Notes under the pieces: model-generated
Told to the model about the DNA's origin: nothing
The model's database searches: none
What the model saw: the letters and a program-made list of their open reading frames with translations, nothing else
Shown: piece after piece, positions 42,042 to 54,703 of the stretch
Numbering within the stretch: the first letter of the stretch is position 1
Layout of the letters: each line of letters begins with the position of its first letter
Made by a program: the position numbers and the translations under genes
Origin: Acanthacorydalis orientalis
Taxonomy: Eukaryota; Arthropoda; Insecta; Megaloptera; Corydalidae
Reading direction: 5' to 3'
NCBI GenBank assembly: GCA_034766995.1
Contig: CM068320.1
Location: 24,320,851-24,384,850 of the forward strand
DNA length: 64,000 nt

Positions 42042-42431
42042 TAGAATATTGCACAAATTAATACAATTACACACACTAATAATTTTACAAAGTGATTTTA
42101 TTCCTATATCACTATAGAGATGTGTGTGTGTGTGTATGTATATATATATATATATTTTTTTTTTCTAGATCAAATACGGAACTATTTAGAATTTAATGTG
42201 TTAACTAAAAGTTTTCAAATAAATAATGCACATATATTATTTATTATCTAAGATTTATTTCCCTAATTGGTGTATTTAAGATAAACATGAAATTAAGCCC
42301 AATTTTGAAATTTTATAGTTAATGTGAAATATGGAAAATCAAACATCATAACCCAATAATATAGTTTTAATATTAAATCATTTCTCTAATAACTTTTAAT
42401 TAAACAAGAACAAATAGGCATACTTATTTAC
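41481..42431. other. Gene-free stretch with a G+C-richer island
   Basis: 41640-41930 is distinctly less AT-rich than its surroundings and holds a 13-bp perfect inverted repeat (AGAAGATGTCATC at 41748-41760 and its complement at 41807-41819). (TA)n at 41980-42038 and TG/TA at 42121-42155. The island could be an unrecognised exon, promoter or MITE. Confidence 0.4.
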
Positions 42432-42435
42432 TTAA

Positions 42436-43400
42436 CCCATTCGAGACACATTACACACCAGGTATGTAATGCAGTACCTAGCCAAAAAAAAAAAAAACGA
42501 ATGACACATAGTGTATGTCATGAACATGAATTTATATTACCGGTTAGTAGCAAAAAACTAGTCGTGGAGATAATTTGGAGATCGTTTTTAAATAAAGTGA
42601 AAGTTGAAGGTGTATAAAAAATTAAATCTGTATTGGTTCCAAGCTAAGACCCAAAAATAACCCAGGACCGTCGGGATTGTAAAAAATGAACAACGATGAT
42701 GAAAGTGATGATTTTTTGTTTTAAAGTAACTGAAAAAAAATCTAAATATGATTATAGAGGATACTGATAGTGATATGGAATGTGAGGACTATATATATAT
42801 ATATATATATTTGGAAATTACCGAAATAATTTACCTACTGTTTCAAAAATATCGGAACATTTAGCTGAAATGTTGCCTAAAGGTAAAAATAACAAAATAA
42901 AAGAATTGCAAACAATGCTACCGTAATTGCATGAGAAAAACGACTAATTACTTTCGTCCTGCCTGTGAAAATAATCCTGGGCTGTGTTTGGGAGAGTGTT
43001 TCAAAGATTACCACAAACAAAAAATGTTTTTTTTATGATGTAAATGTTATAAGTACTTATTACTTCTGTATTGTTTTATACTTTTTATTGATGGTTTATC
43101 TTCTAATTTTCATTGCTGATTTTAAACTTGTTTTTACTAGTATTTTGGAAATAAATTTTCCATTTTAATTTTATTTTTTTTATGTGTACGACAGAAATTG
43201 TGTGTTCGGTCCTTCGTATTATAAAATTTCTGAAAAGCCAATGACACACACGGCGTGTCATCAGCTGATTTGTGCGAAAAATGTGTACAATGTTAAATTC
43301 TCATCTTCCAAAAATTTTCTCTTTTCTAAATTTTCAATATAAACAAAAAAAAAATGTCTCTTGGGGATCATTCTATAAGAAATCTTTCGTCTCGAATGGA
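42436..43400 (+). mobile_element. piggyBac-type deletion derivative, 965 bp, TTAA-flanked
   Basis: Flanked by TTAA at 42432-42435 and 43401-43404. Termini CCCATTCGAGAC and (reversed) TCCATTCGAGAC match 11/12. The plus strand has a start (MNNDDESDDFLF, acidic as in piggyBac N-termini), a fragment EHLAEMLPKGKNNKIKE, and a cysteine-rich C-terminus (CYRNCMRKTTNYFRPACENN then PGLCLGECFKDYHKQKMFF) ending in TGA at 43036-43038. The catalytic core is missing. A (TA)n tract (42791-42810) lies near the junction. Confidence 0.88.
42916..43038 (+). pseudogene. piggyBac transposase cysteine-rich C-terminal domain
   Basis: Uninterrupted TGC...TGA frame with Cys/His pattern C-x3-C-x11-C, PGLC-x3-C-x3-YH, the zinc-binding end that recognises piggyBac termini. 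Preceded by low-complexity remnants of the same gene. Confidence 0.8.
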
Positions 43401-43404
43401 TTAA

Positions 43405-43976
43405 TGAATGAATCCAAACATTTGTTATCTAATGAATACTTAAGAAAACGATACAATTTTATGCAAAAAAACTATATCAAAATTTTAATATTATTAATGT
43501 AATTGATTCTAGTTATTCAAATAGGACTCTGAATTTATATTGTATATTTCAGACATATTGTTGATAATGTTAAATTAAATTACAATCATGTAATAAAGTT
43601 CGAACTTTGCGAACGATAAATCTGAATGTATCATTTTTAATCAAATAAAATGAATAAGTAAAATTAAATCATACAAATCAGCCACTACATTATTCTATCA
43701 TCACAATATACAATATTCTACTTCTTATATTAAGCACTGAATAATATATTTCCCAGATCCAGTTACTTCATTTAAGTCTTCTGAAAAATTTTTTCTTGAA
43801 CACAGGAAATTACTATTTATTTTAAAAAACCTCATTCAAATGATTTTATTTTCAAATCGTGTCTAGATTCGAAAATACTCTATTTTTCTAATAACTATTT
43901 TATACTTTATATTAGGAGCAAAATATTATAACAAACGTTTTAGTTATATCGCACGAATAAAAAAATATTATACTTT

Positions 43977-44024
<48 letters not shown>

Positions 44025-45114
44025 TGTATATGTTACCGAATTATAAATTAGTATTAAACATCTTAAGTTAGAAAGTGAAATCATAAAAATACAACCAACA
44101 CGATAACCAATAAAGATAAAATACATTGATAAAAAAATAATAAATTGTAAAAAATAATAAAATAAAAAAAACGAAAACTTTAATACTACATATACAATAT
44201 TACATTAAATTATATATCAATTGCCAATAAATATCAACAATGTATTATTTACTATCACCTTATGATTAATTCAACATCAGACTAGATAAACAGCTACATT
44301 TATGAAATAAATATATCTTGAAAAATAATGTTTCATTATTTTTTTAAACGATTATAAAATTGTGCAATATAAAATGACACATTGTACAAATACTTATAAC
44401 TTTTGATATTCAGTTCTTTTTTGATAGTATTAAAAGATTAAAATGTTTGAAAACAAATAGTCTATAAATTAAATCTATTGAAAGCTTGAGGTTAAAATAG
44501 AAAATTGAAGCCTTTTTTATTAAATTTCAAATTATCCACAGTTCGAGGTCACTACAAGTACCGGAATGTAACTGATAAGTGAATTAATAAATATATAATT
44601 ATTGAAGTATATGTGAATAATAATTTGTTTATTTGATTTAAATTATATTTTTAATTCTCATATTAATATTTTGCTATTCGACACCAACAAAAAACGAATA
44701 TTACTTTAATAGTAAATAATATCTATAACAACAGGCTAACAAAAATTATACCCTAAAAAAAATCAGTAAATACCCTTTACGTATCATTTATAGTAAATTT
44801 AAAGAAAAGATGAGACATAAAATAGAACATCTAAACTTTCGAGCACGGTGACCGTCAATCAGTTACACAAAACGAATCTCATAAATGCGTTAAAAATTCT
44901 ATGCAGAGATATATGAAACTCAGTTCGACGTTTATCGTAAAGCTTTTCCCAACGAAATTCAATTTCAACGATGAAGTTTACATTCAGTTGAATGAATCTG
45001 CCAACAAACATAACATGAATTTTTAGACATAGGTAAATACTCGTTTTATATTTTAAATATAGACGGTCAATGAAATACATATTTCACATTTATTAATGTT
45101 TTGACATACATATA

Positions 45115-45120
<6 letters not shown>
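43405..45120. other. Gene-free AT-rich stretch
   Basis: (TA)n(TATG)n tract at 43978-44030; otherwise nothing recognised. Confidence 0.5.

Positions 45121-45163
<43 letters not shown>
45121..45163. repeat. (CA)n(TA)n microsatellite
   Basis: Short CA run followed by about 40 bp TA. Confidence 0.9.
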
Positions 45164-45167
<4 letters not shown>

Positions 45168-45589
45168 ATACGTAATTGATTTTACTATAAAAGCTAATAG
45201 ACAGTAAGCTATCAAAGTGAAAAGCGACTTGAAATAACAAGAATATATTTGATTAAAAATTAAATCGTTTGTAAAAGATATTATCTGAATGCGAATGTTA
45301 TATTACAAATAAATAACACTGATAATAATAAATATTTCCCTTTATATGAAGTTTATTTATCGTAAAAACTTTACATAAAAGTAAATACTATTTATCAATA
45401 ACTTAACATTAGAATCATTATTCAAACAATTTTCATGGCAACATTTAAATCATATTATATTGTCACTAATTTTATAATAATGCTGTTTTATTGGTAATCT
45501 CAATTGAAAGATAAGTTTTCTAAATTTATATAATTAATTCCTGCAATGTCTCATATCGATTACTACAAATTTTTATCACTATTCAAATA

Positions 45590-45626
<37 letters not shown>

Positions 45627-45670
45627 TTTTTTTTTTATTGTCTATGTATGTGTATATATATATATACATA

Positions 45671-46487
45671 TGAGAGTTGTTTGATAAGTCTGGTTAATTT
45701 CTATCATGTGGTGCTACCATTTATTTGATGACGTTATGGCTATTAAGTGTCACTTTTTAAACTAGCTTAGGCGAAATTTCAGCCAGAAGCGACGCATTTT
45801 TCTCATTCTACAGATATTTGAAGCGAGCATTGTAACAGTTTCCACAAAAATAGAAAAAAACGACGAAATCTTTTTACGTCGATTCATTCCCCTGGATGAA
45901 ACATGGATCCAACACTACACATCTGAATCGAAGCAACAGTCAAAGTAGTGGACAACGACTGGTGAAAGTGCGCCGAAGAAGGCGAAGAATGTTTCGTCGA
46001 CTGACAAAGTGATGGCCACTGTTTTTTGTGATTCTCAAGAATCATTCTAATTGACAACTTAACGAAGGAAAAAATGATAATAAGGAGGGAATAACATTAT
46101 TGGTCCCTTTGAAAGAAGAGCTGAAAAAAAACGGGCAAGATTGGCGCACAAAAAAATGTTCTTTCACCAGGACAATGCACCGTTCCAAAAATCGACCGTC
46201 GCAATGGTAAAATTGCACAAATTAGGCTTCGAATTGATTCCTTATCCACTCTATTCTCCGAACTTGACCCCGTGCGACTTATTCCTCTTTCGAAACATGA
46301 AAATTTTGCTCACTGGAAAGAAATTCTCGTCGAACGATGATACCATCGCCGCGTTCAATGCGTGTTTTGCAGAATCGCTGGACCAAGTGTATCGCTCAAT
46401 GGAGACTATGTTAAGAAATAAAATCTATTTTTTCCAAAAAAATGTGTTCAGCTTGATTTTTTTACCATACTTGTCAAACGACCCATG
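45671..46487 (+). mobile_element. Irritans-type mariner deletion derivative, 817 bp (copy 1)
   Basis: Left end TGAGAGTTGTTTGATAAGTC, right end (reversed) CATGGGTCGTTTGACAAGTA, each next to TA; the left TA is the end of a (TA)n run. After the start (MEK) the reading goes straight to NDEIFLRRF and DETWIQHYT, so the HTH region of about 450 bases is absent. The catalytic half remains: HQDNAPFQKSTVAMVKLHKL, YPLYSPNLTPCDLFLFRNMK (third aspartate position degraded to Asn), GKKFSSNDDTIAAFNACFAE. Stops and frameshifts throughout. Confidence 0.87.
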
Positions 46488-46550
46488 TATATAAATTGTT
46501 TTAAAGCACTAATAAAGGCCGACAATGAAACGCAGAAAAACAGTTTGTTA

Positions 46551-46614
<64 letters not shown>

Positions 46615-46652
46615 ATGTATATATATATATAGATAATTATATAAAAAAAAAA

Positions 46653-46730
<78 letters not shown>
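46551..46730. repeat. Long (TA)n complex
   Basis: Two TA tracts (46551-46611, 46658-46730) separated by A-rich sequence, 60 bases after the mariner derivative. Confidence 0.95.
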
Positions 46731-46731
<1 letters not shown>

Positions 46732-47665
46732 GGTATCATTGACCGCAGAAAATAATCCAAGCTTTGTGCATATCTTGATAAATTAATTAGCTTAAACGAA
46801 AGAGACACACTAATCTGGTAGAACATCTGAAGGGGTTACTTTCTTAGAAGAGAGATTAATTATGTTAATCAAGACTTTTTATTTTACCGTAATTATTTAA
46901 TATCTTATCAAATTTTTCGCATGTGTCTATATATATATATATATATACTAAACAGTATATACTTTGTTTATATATATATCTAACAGTTCTTATTTTAATT
47001 ACAAAAGGTTGAAAAACAGTATATACAATTCCTTTGAATAGAATTGTCAATAGAACATTCTATTGTTCTTAGTATCTACTAATCGAATTATAAACAAACG
47101 ACGTATTCGTTCAAAATTTCAACTTGAAACATTTCAACTCTTGATAGCAAATTAATAACTAGTTGAAAATTCAGTTCATAAACTATGCAAATTTCCATTA
47201 GCACTAAAATTAAATAAGCATATTTTAAGTATATCAACAATTTTCAAAATCGAATTAAGAGATATTAATCTAATCCAGTTTCGAATTCTTTTGCATAGAA
47301 ATGTGTATAAGTAATCAAATAAAATATCTGTTCCAGAAGGTTTAATCAACGTTTGTAGCTCTAAATATCAACACCACACGATTCTCGTTTAATCATGCAC
47401 ACTGTCATAGCCACATATAATGTAACTTAATTTTGTTGCTTGTGATGGAAACTGATGCCTTAAATATAATCGTATGCGGATATATATATATATATATATA
47501 TAAAGTATGGAATGTTTAATGAAAATTTATTGATTTTATATATTTATATATATATGTATATATATATATATATGTTCATTATTAATCATGAAAATAAAAT
47601 TTCAACTTTATTTATAATTTAACCAGATGGCTATATAAAATATTTATAAATATCAATGCAGTCAC

Positions 47666-47702
<37 letters not shown>

Positions 47703-48150
47703 CCTAAAAAATAAGTTCTATTTATAATAATAATGACAAGAAAATTAATTAAATGTTAACTAAAAATATGTCTTATGAGATAGAGATTCCAAGTATTACT
47801 AACCATTGTTCTTAATATCATTTTGATTTACAAATGAGCGTCACTTTTTCAAAGAAATGTTAGCAACCTCATACCCCAAAACCCTTACATTGTTTAAGAA
47901 TTAATTATTATTGCTTATTTTGTTACATTAATCCGTATTTGACTGTGTTCTGACGATAATGGAATCACCATCAAAATACACCTACACACATCAAAATTCA
48001 CAATACTTGGTTATTGAACGTTTGGATTAAATGAAACTTTGTAATTTATTGGATGTTAATGTATTTGTAGAAACATGTATAAATATTTGATAATTTATCA
48101 ATGCTTTTGATAAATCATCTTCTATTCACTTGTCTCTACAATAATATAAA
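46731..48150. other. Gene-free AT-rich stretch
   Basis: (TA)n at 46930-46946, 47480-47502, 47541-47572 and 47671-47700. Nothing else recognised. Confidence 0.5.
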
Positions 48151-48291
48151 GTAATGCAAAAGGTAATTAAATTCTATTTTCTTATAAAGATCATAAATGG
48201 GCAATTTTTTCGATAATAAGAGCCATATATAATACTTTTCGTACATTTTTGAATGTCCAAGAGCCACAGAAAATATAAACAAATGTATTTA

Positions 48292-48371
48292 TTAGGTTAA
48301 TGTAACAATAATTACGGTTTATAACATTCAAATTCGTATTCAAAACCGCAATTATTTTCCTATCGACCTAA
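48292..48371. mobile_element. Minimal cecropia-type mariner MITE, 80 bp
   Basis: Termini TTAGGTTAATGTAACAATAA and (reversed) TTAGGTCGATAGGAAAATAA; TA precedes the left end. On the minus strand the core ACGAATTTGAATGTTATAAA matches the 81-bp copy at 29007, so both derive from one minimal progenitor. Confidence 0.8.
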
Positions 48372-48727
48372 CATAAGTAATAAAAAATAAAACTATATAG
48401 TAGTCTTACTCACCAAAGCTGAATATATTTAATCTTTACTCGTTGAAGACTTTGATCGAGTCTTCATTTTTGCAGTTAAAAGTTGCTGGACCGTGTTAAA
48501 ATTTGCACTTTTAAAAATGTTTTTTTCAAAAATTTACACAGCAACCAGTCCCAAATTTGGTTTTATTGAATTCAGCAAGTCTTGATTAACAAAATTGTTT
48601 AATTTTATATCTTTTTTAAGGATTGTCCATAAACGTAGAGCCACTTTAAATAGCAGTTTGGACACAATTCATACGGACGTTTGAAAAGATAATGCGAATT
48701 ACCCGTTTATATATAAAATATTCTAAT

Positions 48728-48795
48728 ATTGGTACATAGTATACTTGGATTAGTATGTACCAATACATACTAATCTAAATACATGTATACTATAT
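48728..48795. repeat. Two overlapping 11-bp inverted repeats
   Basis: ATTGGTACATA (48728-48738) pairs with TATGTACCAAT (48754-48764). GATTAGTATGT (48748-48758) pairs with ACATACTAATC (48765-48775). They share bases, so only one hairpin can form at a time. Confidence 0.8.
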
Positions 48796-48917
48796 ATTAT
48801 TAATATAAAAAAATTAGAAAAAAATAGGAATGAAACGCAATATCGTCTCTGGAGCCGCACAAAGTAGCTCTGGGAATCGCATGCGACTCGCTAGCCGCAT
48901 TTGGCTCACCCTTGATA

Positions 48918-49558
48918 GAGATTAAAAATTGATGAGTCTCGATTGACACAACATTTTTCTATTGGATCTATAAAAATGATAGACTAAAAGCAGTTACACA
49001 TTATATTGATTCACCGAATAGATATGTAAAGCAAAACTTGACCAGATTCCAAAGTTATCTATTTGTGGGAATGTTGAATAAGTAAATAAAAAATAACTGA
49101 ACATATAATTTGAATTATAAACAATTGAACATAAAATTAATAATAAAACATGAGATATAATTTAAAATCATCTAACTAAAAAAAATAAAAGTTAAACATT
49201 TCAATTAAATATAAAAAGTGTACCTTTTATATATGGAACTATCATTAATGGATGTTTCAAAAAAAACATTTTTTTTTTAAATAGACCAAAAATTTTCTAG
49301 TTGATTTGTTATGAACAGTCAATAATGAGATTTATTTTTCGAGTAAAATTAGTTCAATTATTTTTTAACTAGATAAAACTTCATATATACTTCGTTATCT
49401 CTTTTAAAATAGTTTTATTAATAGATAAGTACTTTTTTGTAAATTCCGTTTTGTAATTTATTGTTGGTTATTACTGTTAGTTAAACACGAAAAAATCGCA
49501 TAACAATTGGAGGAAATTAATTAAATTAATTTTCTATAGTTGATAATAATTATAAAGC

Positions 49559-49591
<33 letters not shown>

Positions 49592-49769
49592 ACATTTACA
49601 TATAAATTCACATAAACATATACACATTAGGTTATTTGTCAAAACTGACCACAACGCAAAGCACATACTACCAGAATAATCCAGGCGGACTTGTCAAAAT
49701 CATCCCTTGTGAAAAATATCAGTATCTCCCAAAAGACATGTTGGAAATTAACATACAAATAGAATAACA

Positions 49770-49842
<73 letters not shown>

Positions 49843-50198
49843 GTGAGGAAAGAACTAATGGAGTTGAAGTTATACAGAAAGTTCAATATTATTTTTTTAA
49901 TTAATGTTAATATTTCATACAATTATCATAATTAGTCAACAATATACTTCCTTCGACCATTTTACATTTATTTCATCGCTAATAATAGAAGTGATTGGAA
50001 GATAAGTACAATTGAAAAAGGTGACAATACTTTTTCACATAAACGGGATATATTATAAAATTATATCTTTAATCAAATTTATTTATATTTAATTTTTTTT
50101 ATTTTTAATTAATTTTGTTTATATTTAAATATAATTATTGTCGTAGATAATATTGATATTCTTAATAAACCTTATAGTTGCTTAAAAATAATAATCAT
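48918..50198. other. Gene-free AT-rich stretch
   Basis: (TA)n at 49561-49590 and 49774-49833 (60 bp). Nothing else recognised. Confidence 0.5.
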
Positions 50199-50499
50199 TT
50201 TCACAAATGAATTCTTTTTTCCCCACACAAACCACACGAAAATTTTGCGTTCAGAAGTATTGAATAAATTATCATTGATTATTTTCAAATGTCGCTTATG
50301 CACATTTCGATGGCATCATTCTAAGAGTTCCCAATTTTAAAAGTTTAGATTTTTCTATAACTTGGCATTCTGTGGATGATGTCATTGCTATAGGAATGCG
50401 CATAAGTGATAATCAAAAATAATCAATAATGATTGATTAAATTTTTAGTCAAAAAATATTGGTGTCGTTTGTGTGATGAAAAAGAATTCATTTGTGAAA
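50199..50499. mobile_element. MITE, family M1 copy 2, 301 bp with perfect 21-bp termini
   Basis: TTTCACAAATGAATTCTTTT at the left is repeated exactly inverted at the right (50479-50499), with continuing similarity inwards to about 40 bases (CCACACAAACCACAC / CATCACACAAACGACAC). It shares termini and core with the copy at 1057-1292. No open frame. Confidence 0.88.
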
Positions 50500-51099
50500 G
50501 TAAATTTACCACAGTGTCAGAACTGTTTTTGTAATAATAAACACCTTTAATTAAAAGTAATAGATTAGATTTCAATTAGATCTCAACGAAATATATATTT
50601 CATTTCTCAAATATTAACATAACCAATCAAAACAACCGTTTATTTAATTGATAAACTAAATATATAATCGATTGAACTATCGAATTTGTAAAATGCTGCA
50701 TTTTGTCAACAATTCGTTGATTTTTTTTAATTTCGAGACAAATCGAATATTCTATATCTATATTAACAAAAATAATTTTTTTTTAATTAAGTATAATAAG
50801 GTTTTACATTTTCACTCGTATATTTTCAAACATTAAGTAAACAATTAAATTCCCAATTAATTATTTTACAACCAACTTCAATACGAAAAAAATTTTAAGG
50901 AAATTAAAATCTTCAAACAAATGTTAAATGCTTAATTTTTGTTAAATTATACTACTTCCATTTTTAGTTCTAATTTTGCTGCAGATAAGTCTTTAATCCT
51001 CTTTTCTGTGTGCCTTTGTGAGAAATAGTGTGGATTACAGTATTAAGGAATATGATATCTCATATAAATACAAGAAGCTTTCATTATAATTTAAATGCG

Positions 51100-51136
<37 letters not shown>

Positions 51137-51930
51137 GTTTAACTGTGTATTTTAGTTTAAATGTAAATGCAATAATGTTAAATAAAGATAATGAATCATT
51201 TCCATTCAGGTACAAATACAATGGAATAAATTTTTCTCTTCGTCATTTAATTTTCGCTTTTAAAATTCTACCTTGAGAATCTAATTTTAAATTATATCGA
51301 ATCCAATTAAATGTATTTGTTTTAAATTAAACTACTCGTTAACATTGTTTACAAATGCCGTGTTTAAATTTCAAAACGATTAATCGACTTGAAATAATCT
51401 TATTTACTTTGTAAACAAATTACGATTTCTTTAAATCCAATTCAAAACTTCAACATGTTTCGTGTCTCTTCCATACAATCGCACTCGCCGTCGCAGAACT
51501 TGAAAACTTCTGTTCGTTTTGTTTTATTTTGCAAATCGTTAATGAATTGCAAATTATACGTAAGATTCGAGTGCTCATAACTTTGCCGTTATTTACATAC
51601 TAAATCATAAACAGTTAATATTGGTTCCTTTTATTATTTATGCCACACAGTATCAGATTGTCTGCACTCGAAAATAATATATATTGAAATGATTCACACT
51701 GAAAAAAGTAATTGAATCGAAACCAATTTTGTTAGAAATAATATATTATATATTGGAATGTTTGAATTTATTTATAACTGACATTTATTATTACGGTTGA
51801 ACTAGTTTAAAGTTGTTCAGATATATCATGAAGCGTATTAAAAATTCTATAAAGAGATTTAAAATTAAAAATAAATATAGAAAAATCAGTCAGTCGTGAA
51901 ACTTAATAAATTTATATTTTTTATTGATCG
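50500..51930. other. Gene-free AT-rich stretch
   Basis: (TA)n at 51101-51133; nothing else recognised. Confidence 0.5.

Positions 51931-51931
<1 letters not shown>

Positions 51932-51998
<67 letters not shown>
51932..51998. repeat. (TA)n microsatellite, about 67 bp
   Basis: Pure TA, directly abutting the left end of a mariner relic. Confidence 0.95.
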
Positions 51999-51999
<1 letters not shown>

Positions 52000-52001
<2 letters not shown>

Positions 52002-53264
52002 CGGTTTGAAGAGCATGTTAGTTCGTGTACTTGCCGAGTGAGAGGAGGACAGAGCTGTATATGTTTTCATATAGTTACCTCCCATTTAGTAACGCATGTC
52101 GCCATTTCGCCATTAATTCTTTGTTTGACAATTGTTTCAACACAAGGGTTTCGTGCAAAAATGTAAATGGGATAAAATCGGAATTCTAGGTGTTATTCAG
52201 TTCTTTTTTGGAAGGGAAAACAGCGAAGGATATCCATGAGATGATATTTCCTACATTAGGTGAGTCTTGTCCTTCCTACGAAACCGTTCCAATTTGAGTC
52301 AATGAAATTAATTGTGGCAGAACGGGGATCGATGTTACAGCACACTCAAGAGGCCCGAGAACAGCTGTCATGCCAGAAATCATTGATAAAGTCCACGTTA
52401 TGGTTTTATCCGACCGGCAAGTGAAAGTGAACGAGATAGCAGAGGTCATGGGTATCTCAAATGAATGAAAGAATTTCATTTTGCATAATGAATTGTGTAT
52501 GAAAAAAGCTTTCCAAAAGATAAGTGTTGTCTTTACTGACTTCAGAGCAAAAAGAAATTCGTACTTAAACATCATCCGACTTCTTAGAACTGTTTAAGAA
52601 GAATTCAATGGATTTCATGTGGTATTTTTCCATCATTGATGAAACTTGGATTTACCATTACACACCAGAATCGAAAACGCAATCGAAACAGAGGACTGAA
52701 CTCATGAAACGACCTTGAAGGAGGAAAAGACTGTTCAATCAGCTGAAAAGTGATGGAAACAGTCTCTTAGTATCCAAAAGGCATTCTCTTGATAGACTAT
52801 TTTCAGAAGAAAAAACAATTACAGGCTAATACTACGCAGCACGTTTGGAGAAGTTGAAGAGAGCGATCACGGAAAAACATACCGGAATGGACAAGAAAAT
52901 AGTACTGTCTCATCATAGAAATGCAAAGGCTTATTCAAGCATTCTCATTCAGAAAAAAGGCTGAAATGAATTTGGAATTTTTTCTGCATCCACCGTATTT
53001 GCCTGACTCGAATTTTCATGTTTTCAAATCTCGCAATTTTCCTAGCTGGAAAGCGATTTGAGTCGAATGAGGCGATAAAACCGAAAACAGCAATTTTTAG
53101 GACCTCGAAGAAACTTATTTCCGAGAGGGAATAGCAAAGCTAGAGAAAAATTGGGGCAAGGGGGTTGAACTTTGAAGGGATTATGTCGAAAAATAAAGTA
53201 CAATTTGAAACTGAAGCTGTTTTATTTAATATCAAATCAAGTTACTTTTCAAACCGCCATCGTG
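52000..53264 (+). mobile_element. Decayed full-length mariner inserted in a (TA)n tract
   Basis: Left end GAGCGGTTTGAAGAGCATGT, right end (reversed) GGCGGTTTGAAAAGTAACTT, about 1.26 kb apart. Plus-strand traces of an irritans-like transposase in order: LEGKTAKDIHEMIFPTLGES then CPSYETV (HTH); GDRCYSTLKRPENS region; DETWIYHYTPESK-type string near 52645; KVMETVS near 52750; and YVEK near 53185. Many stops. (TA)n lies on its left; a short TA run (53268) on its right. Confidence 0.75.
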
Positions 53265-53266
53265 TG

Positions 53267-53347
53267 TATATATATATAATAGTATTTAACCACAAAAAAC
53301 TAAAAGGTAACAAAAATAATCTATGCCATGTTTATATAGACATACTA

Positions 53348-53399
<52 letters not shown>

Positions 53400-54253
53400 C
53401 GATTACGTTGCCATATATCTGATAATAATTATATAGACAAAATTAGTTTTAAAAAATATATTTTTTGTTCAATGCGGTTGCATATACATACAGGCTTATA
53501 ATTGAGAAGTGGGCGAGCGCAGAGTCCGGGGTTTGGTAAAAAAAAGTGAGCAGGTACCGAAGTTCCCTATATATATATATAGTGAGGGAAAGAGAGATAG
53601 AGAGAGAGGGAGATAAGAATTCATAAAGATAGATAGATATAAACACGTATAAATTACTAACACGTTTACAATAAAAATAATTATTTCATCCCTTTAATTC
53701 AATCACTATAATTCATGATATTCAATATTAATTTTGAAAAGGTACACATTTTACAAAAACTTTAAATTCAAACTAAAATGTGATTTGAAATTTTATTTGA
53801 AATTGTTTTAAAAATTTTGAAATTTAATTTGGTAATTATATAAGAATTTCCGATCACTTGATGCAAATATAAAATCCAGAAAATTTCTTGTAGAAAAATA
53901 ATTAATATAGATCTAATTTGAGCAGTATTTCTAAGAAGAATATCTTGCTCACCATTCGACCTCAACAAAACTTATATGAATTATTTACCGTTTCAAAATC
54001 TCATCTGAAAAGAATAATTCATTATAATAAAAGTAACTAATACAATTTTAAAACTAGTTCATGTAATAGTTTTTTTTTTGTATTGTACGAGAACTATACC
54101 GTATGATTTCGAATAAATTGTTTATTCGAAAGGAAATTATTACAAACAATTAATATGTTCTTCTTGATGTTTGTATTAAAATATTATAGACACATATCAG
54201 ATATAGGTATAATCAGAATTGTAAGATATGAATCAATAATATTAGAAGTAAAT

Positions 54254-54258
<5 letters not shown>
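53267..54258. other. Gene-free stretch
   Basis: (CA)n(TA)n at 53348-53398 and a GA-rich run at 53581-53615; otherwise nothing recognised. Confidence 0.5.

Positions 54259-54345
<87 letters not shown>
54256..54345. repeat. (TC)n(TA)n compound microsatellite
   Basis: About 37 bp TC then about 50 bp TA. A second compound TC/TA tract lies at 54601-54700. Confidence 0.95.
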
Positions 54346-54613
54346 ATTGATTATTAATTTTCGCACACTTAATTAGTAGTTAGAAATTACATTTATTAAA
54401 GTTAAAATAATTAAGAAAATATTAAAGAATTATAATAATAATTTGTTAATAAAAATAATCTGTAAAGCAGAGATATGATTCACGTAGAAATATACATATA
54501 CTTTTAGTTTTAAAGAGAAATATATTAAAATATAATATAAAAAAATATAAACCTACTTTTTAATACGGTTAAAATTGTTTTGATTGTCTCTTTACCTCCA
54601 TCTCTCTCACTCA

Positions 54614-54700
<87 letters not shown>

Positions 54701-54703
<3 letters not shown>

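Larger units (their letters stand above)
48150..48917 (-). mobile_element. Probable hAT-type non-autonomous element
   Basis: On the minus strand 48917-48850 reads AAGGGTGAGCCAAATGCGGC, TAGCGAGTCGCATGCGATTC and AGAGCTACTTTGTGCGGCTC, the GAGCCGC-rich terminal pattern common to hAT MITEs. AAGAGCCATATATAATACTT and AAGAGCCACAGAAAA near 48210-48272 fit its internal part. The far terminus and 8-bp duplication were not found. A cecropia-type MITE sits inside it. Confidence 0.5.

Noticed and set aside
43272..43502. 76-codon plus-strand open frame at the right edge of the 42.4-kb piggyBac element
   Set aside because: It crosses the element's right terminus and TTAA site and shows no family features.
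46548..46826. Open frames made mostly of Tyr-Ile or Ile-Tyr repeats (many places in the window)
   Set aside because: They are translations of (TA)n tracts, which lack stops in two frames; not genes.
52276..52575. 99-codon minus-strand open frame
   Set aside because: Antisense of the decayed mariner at 52.0-53.3 kb.
54184..54366. Arg-Glu repeat open frames (RERERE) at 54.2, 54.5, 58.7 and 28.7 kb
   Set aside because: Translations of (TC)n or (GA)n microsatellites.
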